Positions 36,031-43,207 of a stretch of 64,000 nucleotides of DNA are shown one piece after another (the first letter of the stretch is position 1; each line of letters opens with the position of its first letter). A program made the position numbers and the translations under genes. Origin of the DNA: Nocardioides acrostichi (GTDB lineage Bacteria; Actinomycetota; Actinomycetes; Propionibacteriales; Nocardioidaceae). The notes below the pieces were generated by a model. That model was not told the DNA's origin. It saw only the letters and a list, made by a program, of their open reading frames with translations, and did no database searches. The DNA lies in contig NZ_JADIVZ010000001.1 in NCBI RefSeq assembly GCF_015319165.1, positions 434,001 to 498,000 on the forward strand, written 5' to 3'.

Positions 36031-37245
36031 ATGAGGATCCTGCTGGTCGGCGCCGGCGGTGTCGGCGCGGCGTTCTGCGCCATCGCCGCGCGGCGCGACT
36101 TCTGCGAGACCATCGTGGTCACCGACTACTCCCTGGAGCGCGCCCAGAGGGCGGCCGCCCAGGACGAGCGCTTCGTCGCCGCGCAGGTCGACGCCTCGAG
36201 CGCCGAGGCGGTCGCAGCGTTGTGTCGCGAGCACGCCGTCACCCACGTGATGAACGCGGTCGATCCGGTCTTCGACATGCCGGTCTTCTCTGGTGCGTTC
36301 GAGGCAGGGGCCCACTACGTCGACATGGCGATGTCGCTCTCGCAGCCACACCCCGAGCGGCCCTACGAGACGCCGGGCGTGAAGCTCGGTGACGAGCAGT
36401 TCGCGGCGGCGTCCGACTGGGAGGACGCCGGACGGTTGGCGCTGGTGGGGATGGGTGTCGAGCCCGGGCTCTCGGACGTCTTCGCGCGCTATGCCGCTGA
36501 CCACCTCTTCAGTGAGATCGACGAGCTGGGCACGCGCGACGGCGCCAACCTGGTGGTCACCGACGAGGCCGGCAACGAGGTCTTCGCGCCGTCGTTCTCG
36601 ATGTGGACCACGATCGAGGAGTGCCTCAATCCACCGGTGGTCTGGCAGGACGGCGACTGGCACACCACCGCGCCGTTCAGTGAGCCGGAGGTGTTCGATT
36701 TCCCCGAAGGCATCGGGCCGGTCGAGTGCGTCAACGTCGAGCACGAGGAGGTGCTCCTCATGCCGCGGTGGGTCGACTGCCGCCGCGCGACGTTCAAGTA
36801 CGGCCTCGGCGAGGAGATGATCGGCATCCTCAAGGTGCTGCACACCCTCGGACTGGACTCCACCGAGAAGGTCGGCGTCAAGGGCGTCGAGGTCAGCCCG
36901 CGCGACGTCGTGGCGGCGGTGCTGCCCGACCCGGCCACGATCGGTCCCCGGATGACCGGCAAGACGTGCGCCGGGCTGTGGGTGACGGGCACGGGTAAGG
37001 ACGGCGCCCCGCGGTCGACGTACCTCTACCACGTGGTCGACAACGCCGAGACGATGGCAGAGTACGGACACCAGTGCGTGGTCTGGCAGACCGCGATCAA
37101 CCCGGTGGTGGCCCTCGAGCTCCTGGCGACCGGGGTCTGGCAGGGGACTGGCGTGCTCGGACCGGAGGCCTTCGACGCCGTGCCGTTCCTCGACCTGCTC
37201 ACGGCCTACGGCAGCCCGTGGGGTGTGCGAGAGTTGGACGCATGA
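36031..37245 (+). CDS. Saccharopine dehydrogenase-like NADP-binding protein
   Basis: 404-aa protein with an N-terminal Rossmann motif (MRILLVGAGGVGAAFCAIA), AVDPVFDMPVFSGAFEAGAHYVDMA and a C-terminal catalytic-like domain (MTGKTCAGLWVTGTGKDG). It is placed between the aldehyde dehydrogenase and GABA aminotransferase genes and overlaps the latter (ATGA). The family includes saccharopine, carboxynorspermidine and homospermidine-related reductases, so an imine- or Schiff-base-forming reaction on an amine is possible; the substrate is not known. ATG 36031 is chosen; GTG 36022 is in frame. Confidence 0.8.
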   Translation: MRILLVGAGGVGAAFCAIAARRDFCETIVVTDYSLERAQRAAAQDERFVAAQVDASSAEAVAALCREHAVTHVMNAVDPVFDMPVFSGAFEAGAHYVDMAMSLSQPHPERPYETPGVKLGDEQFAAASDWEDAGRLALVGMGVEPGLSDVFARYAADHLFSEIDELGTRDGANLVVTDEAGNEVFAPSFSMWTTIEECLNPPVVWQDGDWHTTAPFSEPEVFDFPEGIGPVECVNVEHEEVLLMPRWVDCRRATFKYGLGEEMIGILKVLHTLGLDSTEKVGVKGVEVSPRDVVAAVLPDPATIGPRMTGKTCAGLWVTGTGKDGAPRSTYLYHVVDNAETMAEYGHQCVVWQTAINPVVALELLATGVWQGTGVLGPEAFDAVPFLDLLTAYGSPWGVRELDA

Positions 37246-38558
37246 TCGAGCAGATTCGTCGTCTGGTGACCGATATCCCCGGACCTCGTTCGGTACAGAT
37301 GGCCGAACGCAAGAAGTCTTGCGTTGCCAACGGCGTGGCGACGACCCTGCCGGTGTACGTCGAGCGGGCCGGCGGGGGAGTGCTCGTCGACGTCGACGGC
37401 AACCACCTCATCGACCTCGGGTCGGGCATCGCGGTCACCACCGTGGGCAACTCGGCACCGGCCGTCGCGCGGCGGGTGCACGAGCAGGTCGACGCCTTCA
37501 CCCACACCTGCTTCATGGTCACGCCCTACGAGGGCTACGTGGAGGTCTGCGAGGCGCTGGCCGAGCTCACGCCCGGCGACCACGCCAAGAAGTCGGCCCT
37601 CTTCAACTCCGGCGCCGAGGCGGTCGAGAACGCGGTGAAGATCGCGCGCGTCGCCACCGGCAAGGACGCCGTCGCGGTGTTCGACCACGCCTACCACGGC
37701 CGCACGAACCTCACGATGGCCATGACGGCCAAGAACATGCCCTACAAGAACGGTTTCGGCCCCTTCGCCGGTGAGGTCTACCGGGCGCCCATGAGCTACC
37801 CGCTGCGCGACGGGCTCGACGGCGCCACGGCGGCAGCGCGCGCGATCGACGTGCTCGACAAGCAGGTCGGCGCCGCCAATCTCGCGTGCGTGGTGATCGA
37901 GCCGATCCAGGGCGAGGGCGGCTTCGTGGCGCCCGCGCCCGGGTTCCTGCCGGCGCTGGCACAGTGGTGCAGCGCGAACGACGTGGTCTTCGTCGCCGAC
38001 GAGATCCAGACCGGCTTCTGCCGCACCGGCGACTGGTTCGCGTGCGATCACGAGGGCGTGGTGCCCGACCTGGTCACCACGGCCAAGGGCATCGCCGGCG
38101 GCCTGCCGCTGGCGGCCGTCACCGGGCGCGCCGAGCTGATGGACGCCGTCCACGCCGGAGGTCTGGGCGGCACCTACGGTGGCAACCCGATCGCGTGCGC
38201 CGCGGCGCTCGGCGCGATCGAGGAGATGCGCTCGGCCGACCTCGTCGGCCGGGCGCGCGAGGTCGGCGAGCTGATGCGGACGCGGCTGGAGAAGATCGCC
38301 GCCGAGCACCCGGTGGTCGCCGAGGTGCGCGGTCGTGGGGCGATGACGGCGATCGAGCTCTGCGAGCCCGGCACCACCACGCCGGACCCCGCCCGCGCGG
38401 CCGCCGTCTCCGCGCACTGCCACGCTCAGGGCGTCGTCACCTTGACCTGCGGCACCTGGGGCAACGTCTTCCGCTTCCTGCCGCCGCTGGCGATCTCCGA
38501 CACCCTGCTCGAGGAGGCCTTCGACGTGGTCGCGGAGGCCTTCGCCGTCACCGCGTAA
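37242..38558 (+). CDS. gabT: 4-aminobutyrate aminotransferase
   Basis: 438-aa class III PLP aminotransferase. It contains IDLGSGIAVTTVGNSAPAV, FNSGAEAVENAVKIAR, FDHAYHGRTNLTMAMT, CVVIEPIQGEGGFVAP, FVADEIQTGFCRTG and the PLP Lys282 in TTAKGIAGGLPL, a GabT pattern including GGTYGGNPIACAAAL. It would move the amino group of GABA to 2-oxoglutarate and yield succinate semialdehyde, closing the putrescine route. ATG 37242 overlaps the previous stop. Array E begins on the base after its TAA. Confidence 0.88.
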   Translation: MIEQIRRLVTDIPGPRSVQMAERKKSCVANGVATTLPVYVERAGGGVLVDVDGNHLIDLGSGIAVTTVGNSAPAVARRVHEQVDAFTHTCFMVTPYEGYVEVCEALAELTPGDHAKKSALFNSGAEAVENAVKIARVATGKDAVAVFDHAYHGRTNLTMAMTAKNMPYKNGFGPFAGEVYRAPMSYPLRDGLDGATAAARAIDVLDKQVGAANLACVVIEPIQGEGGFVAPAPGFLPALAQWCSANDVVFVADEIQTGFCRTGDWFACDHEGVVPDLVTTAKGIAGGLPLAAVTGRAELMDAVHAGGLGGTYGGNPIACAAALGAIEEMRSADLVGRAREVGELMRTRLEKIAAEHPVVAEVRGRGAMTAIELCEPGTTTPDPARAAAVSAHCHAQGVVTLTCGTWGNVFRFLPPLAISDTLLEEAFDVVAEAFAVTA

Positions 38559-38638
38559 CCCGCGAGGGGTCGCGAATTGCTGCCCCAGGGGTCGCAGATT
38601 GTGCCTCGAGTGGTCGCAGATTGTGCCTTGAGGGGTCA
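38559..38638 (-). repeat. 22-bp repeat array E (family 2), three units and two partial units
   Basis: Read on the minus strand: a partial unit containing the TPR gene stop (TGA, 38638-38636), then 22-bp units, ending in the half unit CGACCCCTCGCGGG (38572-38559). Units begin YGACC and contain CTCGAGGCACAAT or variants. It fills the whole 77-bp convergent gap after gabT. The terminal half unit is repeated, inverted, at 42078-42091. Confidence 0.87.
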
Positions 38639-39679
38639 GCGGCGTCGGCCTCCCCACCAGGCCGATCCCGCCGCGAAGACGGTGAGGAGGGCCAGCTGCA
38701 CGAAGCCCGTGAGGCCCTCCTCGGTCACCGCCGTGCTCGGTGTCGGCCAGCCGGCGAAGACGACCGTGAGAGCGATCAGCGGCGCCGGCAGAGCCAGCGC
38801 GAGACGCTGCTGCCACGGCGCCGAGCGCCACAGGGAGATCCACCACGACCAGGATCGGTCGGGTAGGTGGTCGGCGAGGGTGCGCCACAGGATCGCGGAA
38901 CCGAGGACGAGCGCTGTCGCCGCGCCGACGCGTGGCAGCAGCGGGACGCGGGAGACGAGGAGCGCCGCCGAGACGAGGGCGGTCACCATGAGGAGCGACG
39001 ACAGCCGAAGCGACGTGCGCGTGGCCACCAGCGCGAGCGTGCCTCGCAGCGCCTCCTCGCCCGGGTGGTTCGCGAGGGCGGAACGCACACGGTCGCTACT
39101 GCTCCGCAGTCGTCCGGACTCAGTGTCCAGACGCGCGAGATTCGCACTGGCCAGGGGATGCTGAGGGTCGAGCCTGAGCGCCTCCTCGTAGGCAGACCGC
39201 GCGTCGTCGAACCTGCGCAGGGCCTCGAGGCACGCGCCGGCCAGGTTGTGGCAGTGAGCGTTGTGCGGATCGAGGCGCAGACCGTTGTTGATGTCGGCCA
39301 GGGCGGCGGAGAGGTGTGGTCGAGGGCCGGTCATGAGTGCCCGGGCCCGGGTGTAGTAGGTGACCCAGGAATGCGGCGCGAGCCGCGCGACGGCTTCCGC
39401 CGCGTCGATGGCGCCCGCGGCGTCCTTCGCGTCGGCGCGCAGAGCGCTGAGGTGAGCCCAGGCCTCGGGATCGTCGGGGTCGCTGCGCAGCACGAGTCGG
39501 AGGGTGTGCTCAGCGTCGCGGGGCCGGTCCTGCTCCGCTTGGGCTCGGGCCAGCAGGCGCAGCAGGGCGGCGTCCTCCGGAGCAGCGGCGAGCAACGGCC
39601 CGATCAGCTGCTCGGCCTCCGCGGCGCGACCGAGGTCGAGGAGGATGGCGGCGCGTCGGACGCCCTCAGTGGCCGTCAC
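38636..39679 (-). CDS. TPR-repeat membrane protein (downstream copy)
   Basis: 347-aa protein with about five or six tetratricopeptide repeats in residues 5-205 (for example AAEAEQLIGPLLAAAPED, AEHTLRLVLRSDPDDPEAWAHL, ARSAYEEALRLDPQHPLASA) and about three membrane spans in the C-terminal third. GTG 39679 overlaps the stop of the other TPR gene, so the pair is coupled. TPR domains mediate protein contacts; the partner is probably the AAA ATPase or the paralogue. Function unknown. Its TGA stop lies within repeat array E. Confidence 0.78.
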   Translation of the reverse strand: MTATEGVRRAAILLDLGRAAEAEQLIGPLLAAAPEDAALLRLLARAQAEQDRPRDAEHTLRLVLRSDPDDPEAWAHLSALRADAKDAAGAIDAAEAVARLAPHSWVTYYTRARALMTGPRPHLSAALADINNGLRLDPHNAHCHNLAGACLEALRRFDDARSAYEEALRLDPQHPLASANLARLDTESGRLRSSSDRVRSALANHPGEEALRGTLALVATRTSLRLSSLLMVTALVSAALLVSRVPLLPRVGAATALVLGSAILWRTLADHLPDRSWSWWISLWRSAPWQQRLALALPAPLIALTVVFAGWPTPSTAVTEEGLTGFVQLALLTVFAAGSAWWGGRRR

Positions 39680-40716
39680 GATGCGGCACGGCGCGCACGC
39701 CACAAGGAGTAGAGAGCTCCGAGACCCCACCACAACGCGACTCTGCCGAGCAGCTGGCGTAGTTCGGCACCGGGGACGGGGACGAGCCCTAGAACGAGGG
39801 CGCATCCGGCCAGAGGGCCTGCCGGGACGAGCAGCGCCAGTCGCCCTCGGAGGTCGAGGGCTCGCCATACGACGGTCATCAGTCGGCCTCGCGCTCGTGG
39901 GAGGCCGCGCATGCGTCGGTACCAGACCACGCTGACGAGCGCGAGCAGAGCCGCGGCGACCGGCGCGCGCACGGCGACCGACTGACCGAGGGCCACGAGC
40001 GCCAGCATCACGAGATCCGCTGCGAAGACCCAGGGCAGGGTCGTCAAGCCGGCCCGGACCACCAACGATCCGGCCAGCAACTGCAGGTCGTGATCGCCCG
40101 GGCTAGAGGCGAGCAGGGCCGTGGCCTCGCGTGCGCTGTCGCCGAGCCTCCCCTCGTCGGCGTCGAGTTCGATCAACGTCGCGCGGGCCGCCGTGTGTCC
40201 CGGGTCCAGCTGAAGGGTGCGCTCGTGCGCGCGGCGCGCTTGCGCGGAGTCGTCGAGGTCTCCGAGGGCAAGACCGGCGAGCTGGTGGGCACTCGCCGCG
40301 TGCGGATTCAGCTCGAGCGCCCGGTTGGCGCAGCGCAGGGATGCGCGAGGGTCGGGCGGAGGGCCGGTGCGGTGGGCGAGCCCGAGTGCGTAGTGCGCCG
40401 ACCACGCCTGCGGGTGGCATGCCACGGCCTGGCTCGCGACCCCCACCGCGTCGGCACCGTCGTCCGCGGCTCGACGCAGGTCGACGAGTTGCAAGAGGGC
40501 CTGCAGATGAGTCGGATCGGTCCGCAACGCCGCGCGGACGGCGAGCTCGGCCTCGGCGAACTGGTGCAGATCCGCTCGGGCCTCGGCCAGCAGGACGAGG
40601 GCCTCGGTGTCGTCCGGATCGGAGACCAGGTGTGGCCCGAGCAACTCCGCGGCGCCGGCCGGTCGAGCGAGGTCGATGAAGTGGCGGGCGCGCTCGTGTA
40701 CCTCCCAGCGCTGCAC
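39676..40716 (-). CDS. TPR-repeat membrane protein (upstream copy)
   Basis: 346-aa paralogue of the downstream TPR protein. Residues 10-200 contain repeats such as AEAELAVRAALRTDPTHLQALL, ASLRCANRALELNPHAASAHQL and ARRAHERTLQLDPGHTAARA. About four membrane spans follow (PWVFAADLVMLALVALG and later stretches), ending in a basic tail. GTG 40716 is the likely start, 8 nt after the AAA gene stop, so it is cotranscribed with it. No known function. Confidence 0.77.
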   Translation of the reverse strand: MQRWEVHERARHFIDLARPAGAAELLGPHLVSDPDDTEALVLLAEARADLHQFAEAELAVRAALRTDPTHLQALLQLVDLRRAADDGADAVGVASQAVACHPQAWSAHYALGLAHRTGPPPDPRASLRCANRALELNPHAASAHQLAGLALGDLDDSAQARRAHERTLQLDPGHTAARATLIELDADEGRLGDSAREATALLASSPGDHDLQLLAGSLVVRAGLTTLPWVFAADLVMLALVALGQSVAVRAPVAAALLALVSVVWYRRMRGLPRARGRLMTVVWRALDLRGRLALLVPAGPLAGCALVLGLVPVPGAELRQLLGRVALWWGLGALYSLWRARRAAS

Positions 40717-40724
40717 GTGGATAC

Positions 40725-41963
40725 CTATCGACGGCCGCGCTTGCGGATGAACGTCGCGAGCTCGTCGTACTCGCCGTCGGTGTTGGCGAAGAGCGCGACG
40801 TTGCGCGCGGTCTCGATCCAGGGCCCGATGCTCGGCCGGATGTCCTTCAGGGCCCGCTCGAAGTCGTCGGTCCGGATCAAGCGAGCCTCGCCGCTGCGTA
40901 CTGAGTCCATGAGCGCCACCTCGGCGGCGGACTCGCACACGTGGGCGAGGTCGGCGCCGCTGAAGCCGTCGGTGCGCTTGGCGATGGCTGCGACGTCGAC
41001 TCGTTCCAGCGGCCTCCCGCGCAGGTGGGTGCGCAGGATCGCCTCGCGGGCTGCCCGATCGGGCGGCAACACCAGCACCGTGCGGTCCAGGCGCCCCGGG
41101 CGACGCAGGGCGGGGTCGACGTCCCAGGGATGGTTCGTGGCCGCGAGGACGAACACGCCCTCGTTGTCCGAGCCCACGCCGTCGAGCTCGGTGAGCAACT
41201 GGTTGACCGTGGTGCGCATGCCGCTGTTGCGCGTCAGCGAGCGCTTCTGACCGATCGCGTCGAGCTCGTCGAGGAAGAGCACGCAGGGTGCGGAGTCGCG
41301 AGCCGTGCGGAACAGCTCGGCCACGTTGCGCTCGCTGGAGCCGATGTACATGTCCAGCACGTCGGCCAAGGAGACGTGCAGGAAGCCGGCGCCGAGCTCG
41401 CCGGCCACGGCACGGGCCAAGAAGGTCTTGCCGCACCCCGGCGGGCCGTAGAGCAGCAGACCGCCGCGCAGCGACTTGCCGTACAGCGCGCGGAGCTCGG
41501 GGTTGCGCAGCGGGGCGAGGAAGCTGGCCTGCAGGCGCTCCTTGACGTCGTCGAGCCCGCCCACGTCGGCCAGAGTGAGCTGCTCGCGCTCGACGTCGAA
41601 GGCCCCGGCATCGGGCTCGCCCGGGCCGGTCGAGCCATCGGAGTACATCGGCGGCACGACGTCGCCGAGGTCGGCCTCGGCGGATTCCCAGTCGAACCCC
41701 GGCCGGCCCGATGCGGCGGGCTCCACGGGCTCCACGGGCTCCACGGGCTCCACGGGCTCGGCCGGGCCGCCCAGAGCACGTCCCATCAGCGCGCGTGCGT
41801 CGCGGGACGTGGGGTCGATGCCGAGGGCGGCGGCTGCCTGCGCGACCGCCTCCTCGGACCGGCCGGAGCGGAGCAGGAGGTCTCCCAGGTGCACGCGCAA
41901 GACGACGTCCGCCGGGTTGGCCTCGACGGCTCCGAGCAGGCTGTCGATCAGCGGGTCGCTCAC
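40725..41963 (-). CDS. AAA+ ATPase with N-terminal TPR-like region
   Basis: 412-aa ATPase. Residues 1-60 look like TPR-type helices (ADVVLRVHLGDLLLRSGRSE), then a linker with EPVEPVEPVEPVEP, then one FtsH/VCP-type AAA module: LADVGGLDDVKERLQASFLA, Walker A YGPPGCGKTFLARA (about 172-180), Walker B CVLFLDELDAIGQ, arginine finger region RRPGRLDRTV and sensor-2 FSGADLAHVCESAAE. No protease domain is attached. Operon with two TPR membrane proteins suggests a membrane-associated remodelling complex, not assigned to any known system. GTG 41963 follows TACACT. Confidence 0.82.
   Translation of the reverse strand: MSDPLIDSLLGAVEANPADVVLRVHLGDLLLRSGRSEEAVAQAAAALGIDPTSRDARALMGRALGGPAEPVEPVEPVEPVEPAASGRPGFDWESAEADLGDVVPPMYSDGSTGPGEPDAGAFDVEREQLTLADVGGLDDVKERLQASFLAPLRNPELRALYGKSLRGGLLLYGPPGCGKTFLARAVAGELGAGFLHVSLADVLDMYIGSSERNVAELFRTARDSAPCVLFLDELDAIGQKRSLTRNSGMRTTVNQLLTELDGVGSDNEGVFVLAATNHPWDVDPALRRPGRLDRTVLVLPPDRAAREAILRTHLRGRPLERVDVAAIAKRTDGFSGADLAHVCESAAEVALMDSVRSGEARLIRTDDFERALKDIRPSIGPWIETARNVALFANTDGEYDELATFIRKRGRR
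41718..41753. repeat. 9-bp coding tandem repeat, four units
   Basis: Four exact copies of GGGCTCCAC (plus-strand reading), followed by a partial fifth, encode the Glu-Pro-Val linker of the AAA ATPase. Copy number is probably variable. Confidence 0.85.
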
Positions 41964-41971
41964 AGCACGCG

Positions 41972-41977
41972 AGTGTA
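41972..41977 (-). promoter_or_regulatory. -10 box TACACT of the AAA-TPR-TPR operon
   Basis: TACACT on the minus strand lies 8 nt before GTG 41963 with no ribosome-binding site between them, consistent with a leaderless transcript. Confidence 0.45.
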
Positions 41978-42033
41978 GGCGTGCTGGGTGGGTCTGCGGT
42001 CGGGATCGCGGATCGCGACGTCCTGTGCGTTCG

Positions 42034-42093
42034 CGACCCCTCGAGGGACGATTCACGACCTCTCGAGGGACGATTCACGACCCCTCGCGGGTG
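42034..42093 (+). repeat. 22-bp repeat array F (family 2), two units and a terminal half unit
   Basis: Units at 42034-42055 and 42056-42077 begin CGACC and contain CTCGAGGGACGATTCA; the half unit CGACCCCTCGCGGG closes the array at 42091. It is the inverted partner of array E and lies between the divergent AAA and dxr promoters. Confidence 0.87.
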
Positions 42094-42097
42094 ATGG

Positions 42098-42103
42098 GAC
42101 ACT
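42098..42103 (+). promoter_or_regulatory. -10 box GACACT of dxr
   Basis: GACACT stands 6 nt before GTG 42110. The promoter abuts the end of repeat array F, so upstream promoter elements would lie within the repeats. Confidence 0.45.
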
Positions 42104-42109
42104 GCGCCG

Positions 42110-43207
42110 GTGCAGCGACGTGACGTGGTGATCCTCGGCTCGACGGGATCGATCGGCACCCAGGCGCTCGACCTGGTGCGGGCCAACCCCGACCGGTTCC
42201 GGGTCGTGGGCCTGACGGCCGGGGGGGCCGACCCCGACCTGTTCGCCGAGCAGGTGGCCGAGTTCGCGCCCGCCGTGAGCGGGTTGGGGGAGGAGGCCTC
42301 GGTCGAGGCGGCCGCCCACCCCTGCGACGTGGTGCTCAACGGCATCACCGGCGCGGTCGGACTGCGACCGACCCTGGCCGCGCTCGAGGCCGGGACGACG
42401 CTCGCGCTCGCCAATAAGGAGTCGCTCATCATCGGCGGCCCGCTCGTGCGTGACGCCGCCGCTCCCGGCCAGATCGTGCCCGTGGACAGCGAGCACAGCG
42501 CCATCGCGCAGTCGCTGCGTGCCGGTTCGGCGGGGGAGGTGCGAAGACTCGTGCTCACCGCGAGCGGGGGTCCGTTCCGGGGCCGCATCCGTGCCGAGCT
42601 CGACGACGTGACGCCGGCCGAGGCGCTGGCCCACCCCAACTTCGCGATGGGCAGCGTCATCACCACCAACTCCGCGACCCTGGTCAACAAGGGACTGGAG
42701 GTGATCGAGGCGCACCTGCTCTTCGACGTGCCGTTCGAGCGTATCGATGTCGTGGTGCACCCGCAGCAGTACATCCACTCCATGGTCGAGTTCAGCGACG
42801 GCGCGGTCGTCGCGCAGCTCGGCCTGCCGACGATGCTCGTGCCGATCTCGCTCGGCTTGGGCTGGCCCGACCGGGTGCCCGACGCGGAGACCCCGATCGA
42901 CTGGACCAAGGCGGCCGACTGGCGCTTCGAACCGCTGGACGACGACGCGTTCCCCGCCGTCCGGCTCGCACGGCGGGCGGGTGAGGCGGGGGGCACGGCA
43001 CCTGCCGTCTACAACGCCGCGAACGAGGTGTGCGTGGCGGCCTTCCATGAGGGCAGGCTGAGGTTCCCCCAGATCGTCGACGTGATCGCGGACGTGCTCG
43101 CCGGGCACGACGTACGCTCGGGAGGTCACCTCACCGTCGACGACGTCCTCGCGGCCGACACCTGGGCGCGGGAGGCGGCCGTCCGCCTCATCGAAGGAAC
43201 CCGATGA
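42110..43207 (+). CDS. dxr: 1-deoxy-D-xylulose 5-phosphate reductoisomerase
   Basis: 365-aa NADPH enzyme of the MEP isoprenoid pathway, making MEP from DXP. The N-terminal NADPH motif is ILGSTGSIGTQALDLVR; metal and substrate residues lie in ANKESLIIGG, PVDSEHSAIAQSL, LTASGGPFRG, ALAHPNFAMGSVITTNSATLVNKGLEVIEAH and VHPQQYIHSMVEFSDG. GTG 42110 follows a GACACT box. ATGA overlap with rseP; ispG follows after one inserted gene. Confidence 0.96.
   Translation: MQRRDVVILGSTGSIGTQALDLVRANPDRFRVVGLTAGGADPDLFAEQVAEFAPAVSGLGEEASVEAAAHPCDVVLNGITGAVGLRPTLAALEAGTTLALANKESLIIGGPLVRDAAAPGQIVPVDSEHSAIAQSLRAGSAGEVRRLVLTASGGPFRGRIRAELDDVTPAEALAHPNFAMGSVITTNSATLVNKGLEVIEAHLLFDVPFERIDVVVHPQQYIHSMVEFSDGAVVAQLGLPTMLVPISLGLGWPDRVPDAETPIDWTKAADWRFEPLDDDAFPAVRLARRAGEAGGTAPAVYNAANEVCVAAFHEGRLRFPQIVDVIADVLAGHDVRSGGHLTVDDVLAADTWAREAAVRLIEGTR

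Larger units (their letters stand above)
38559..42091. mobile_element. Candidate cassette: AAA-TPR-TPR operon with 14-bp terminal inverted repeats
   Basis: CGACCCCTCGCGGG is found on the minus strand at 38572-38559 and on the plus strand at 42078-42091, so both copies face outward. Each is the outermost half unit of a 22-bp array (E and F). The enclosed 3.5 kb holds exactly one three-gene operon. The left end falls immediately after the gabT stop and the right end 6 bp before the dxr -10 box. No transposase or recombinase is encoded inside, so mobility is inferred only from this geometry. Confidence 0.35.

Noticed and set aside
39676..42996. A very long minus-strand open frame (over 1,100 codons) spanning the AAA gene and dxr
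   Set aside because: Only its last third encodes the TPR protein; the rest is an antisense or out-of-frame shadow in GC-rich DNA, rich in Arg and Pro and without recognisable domains.
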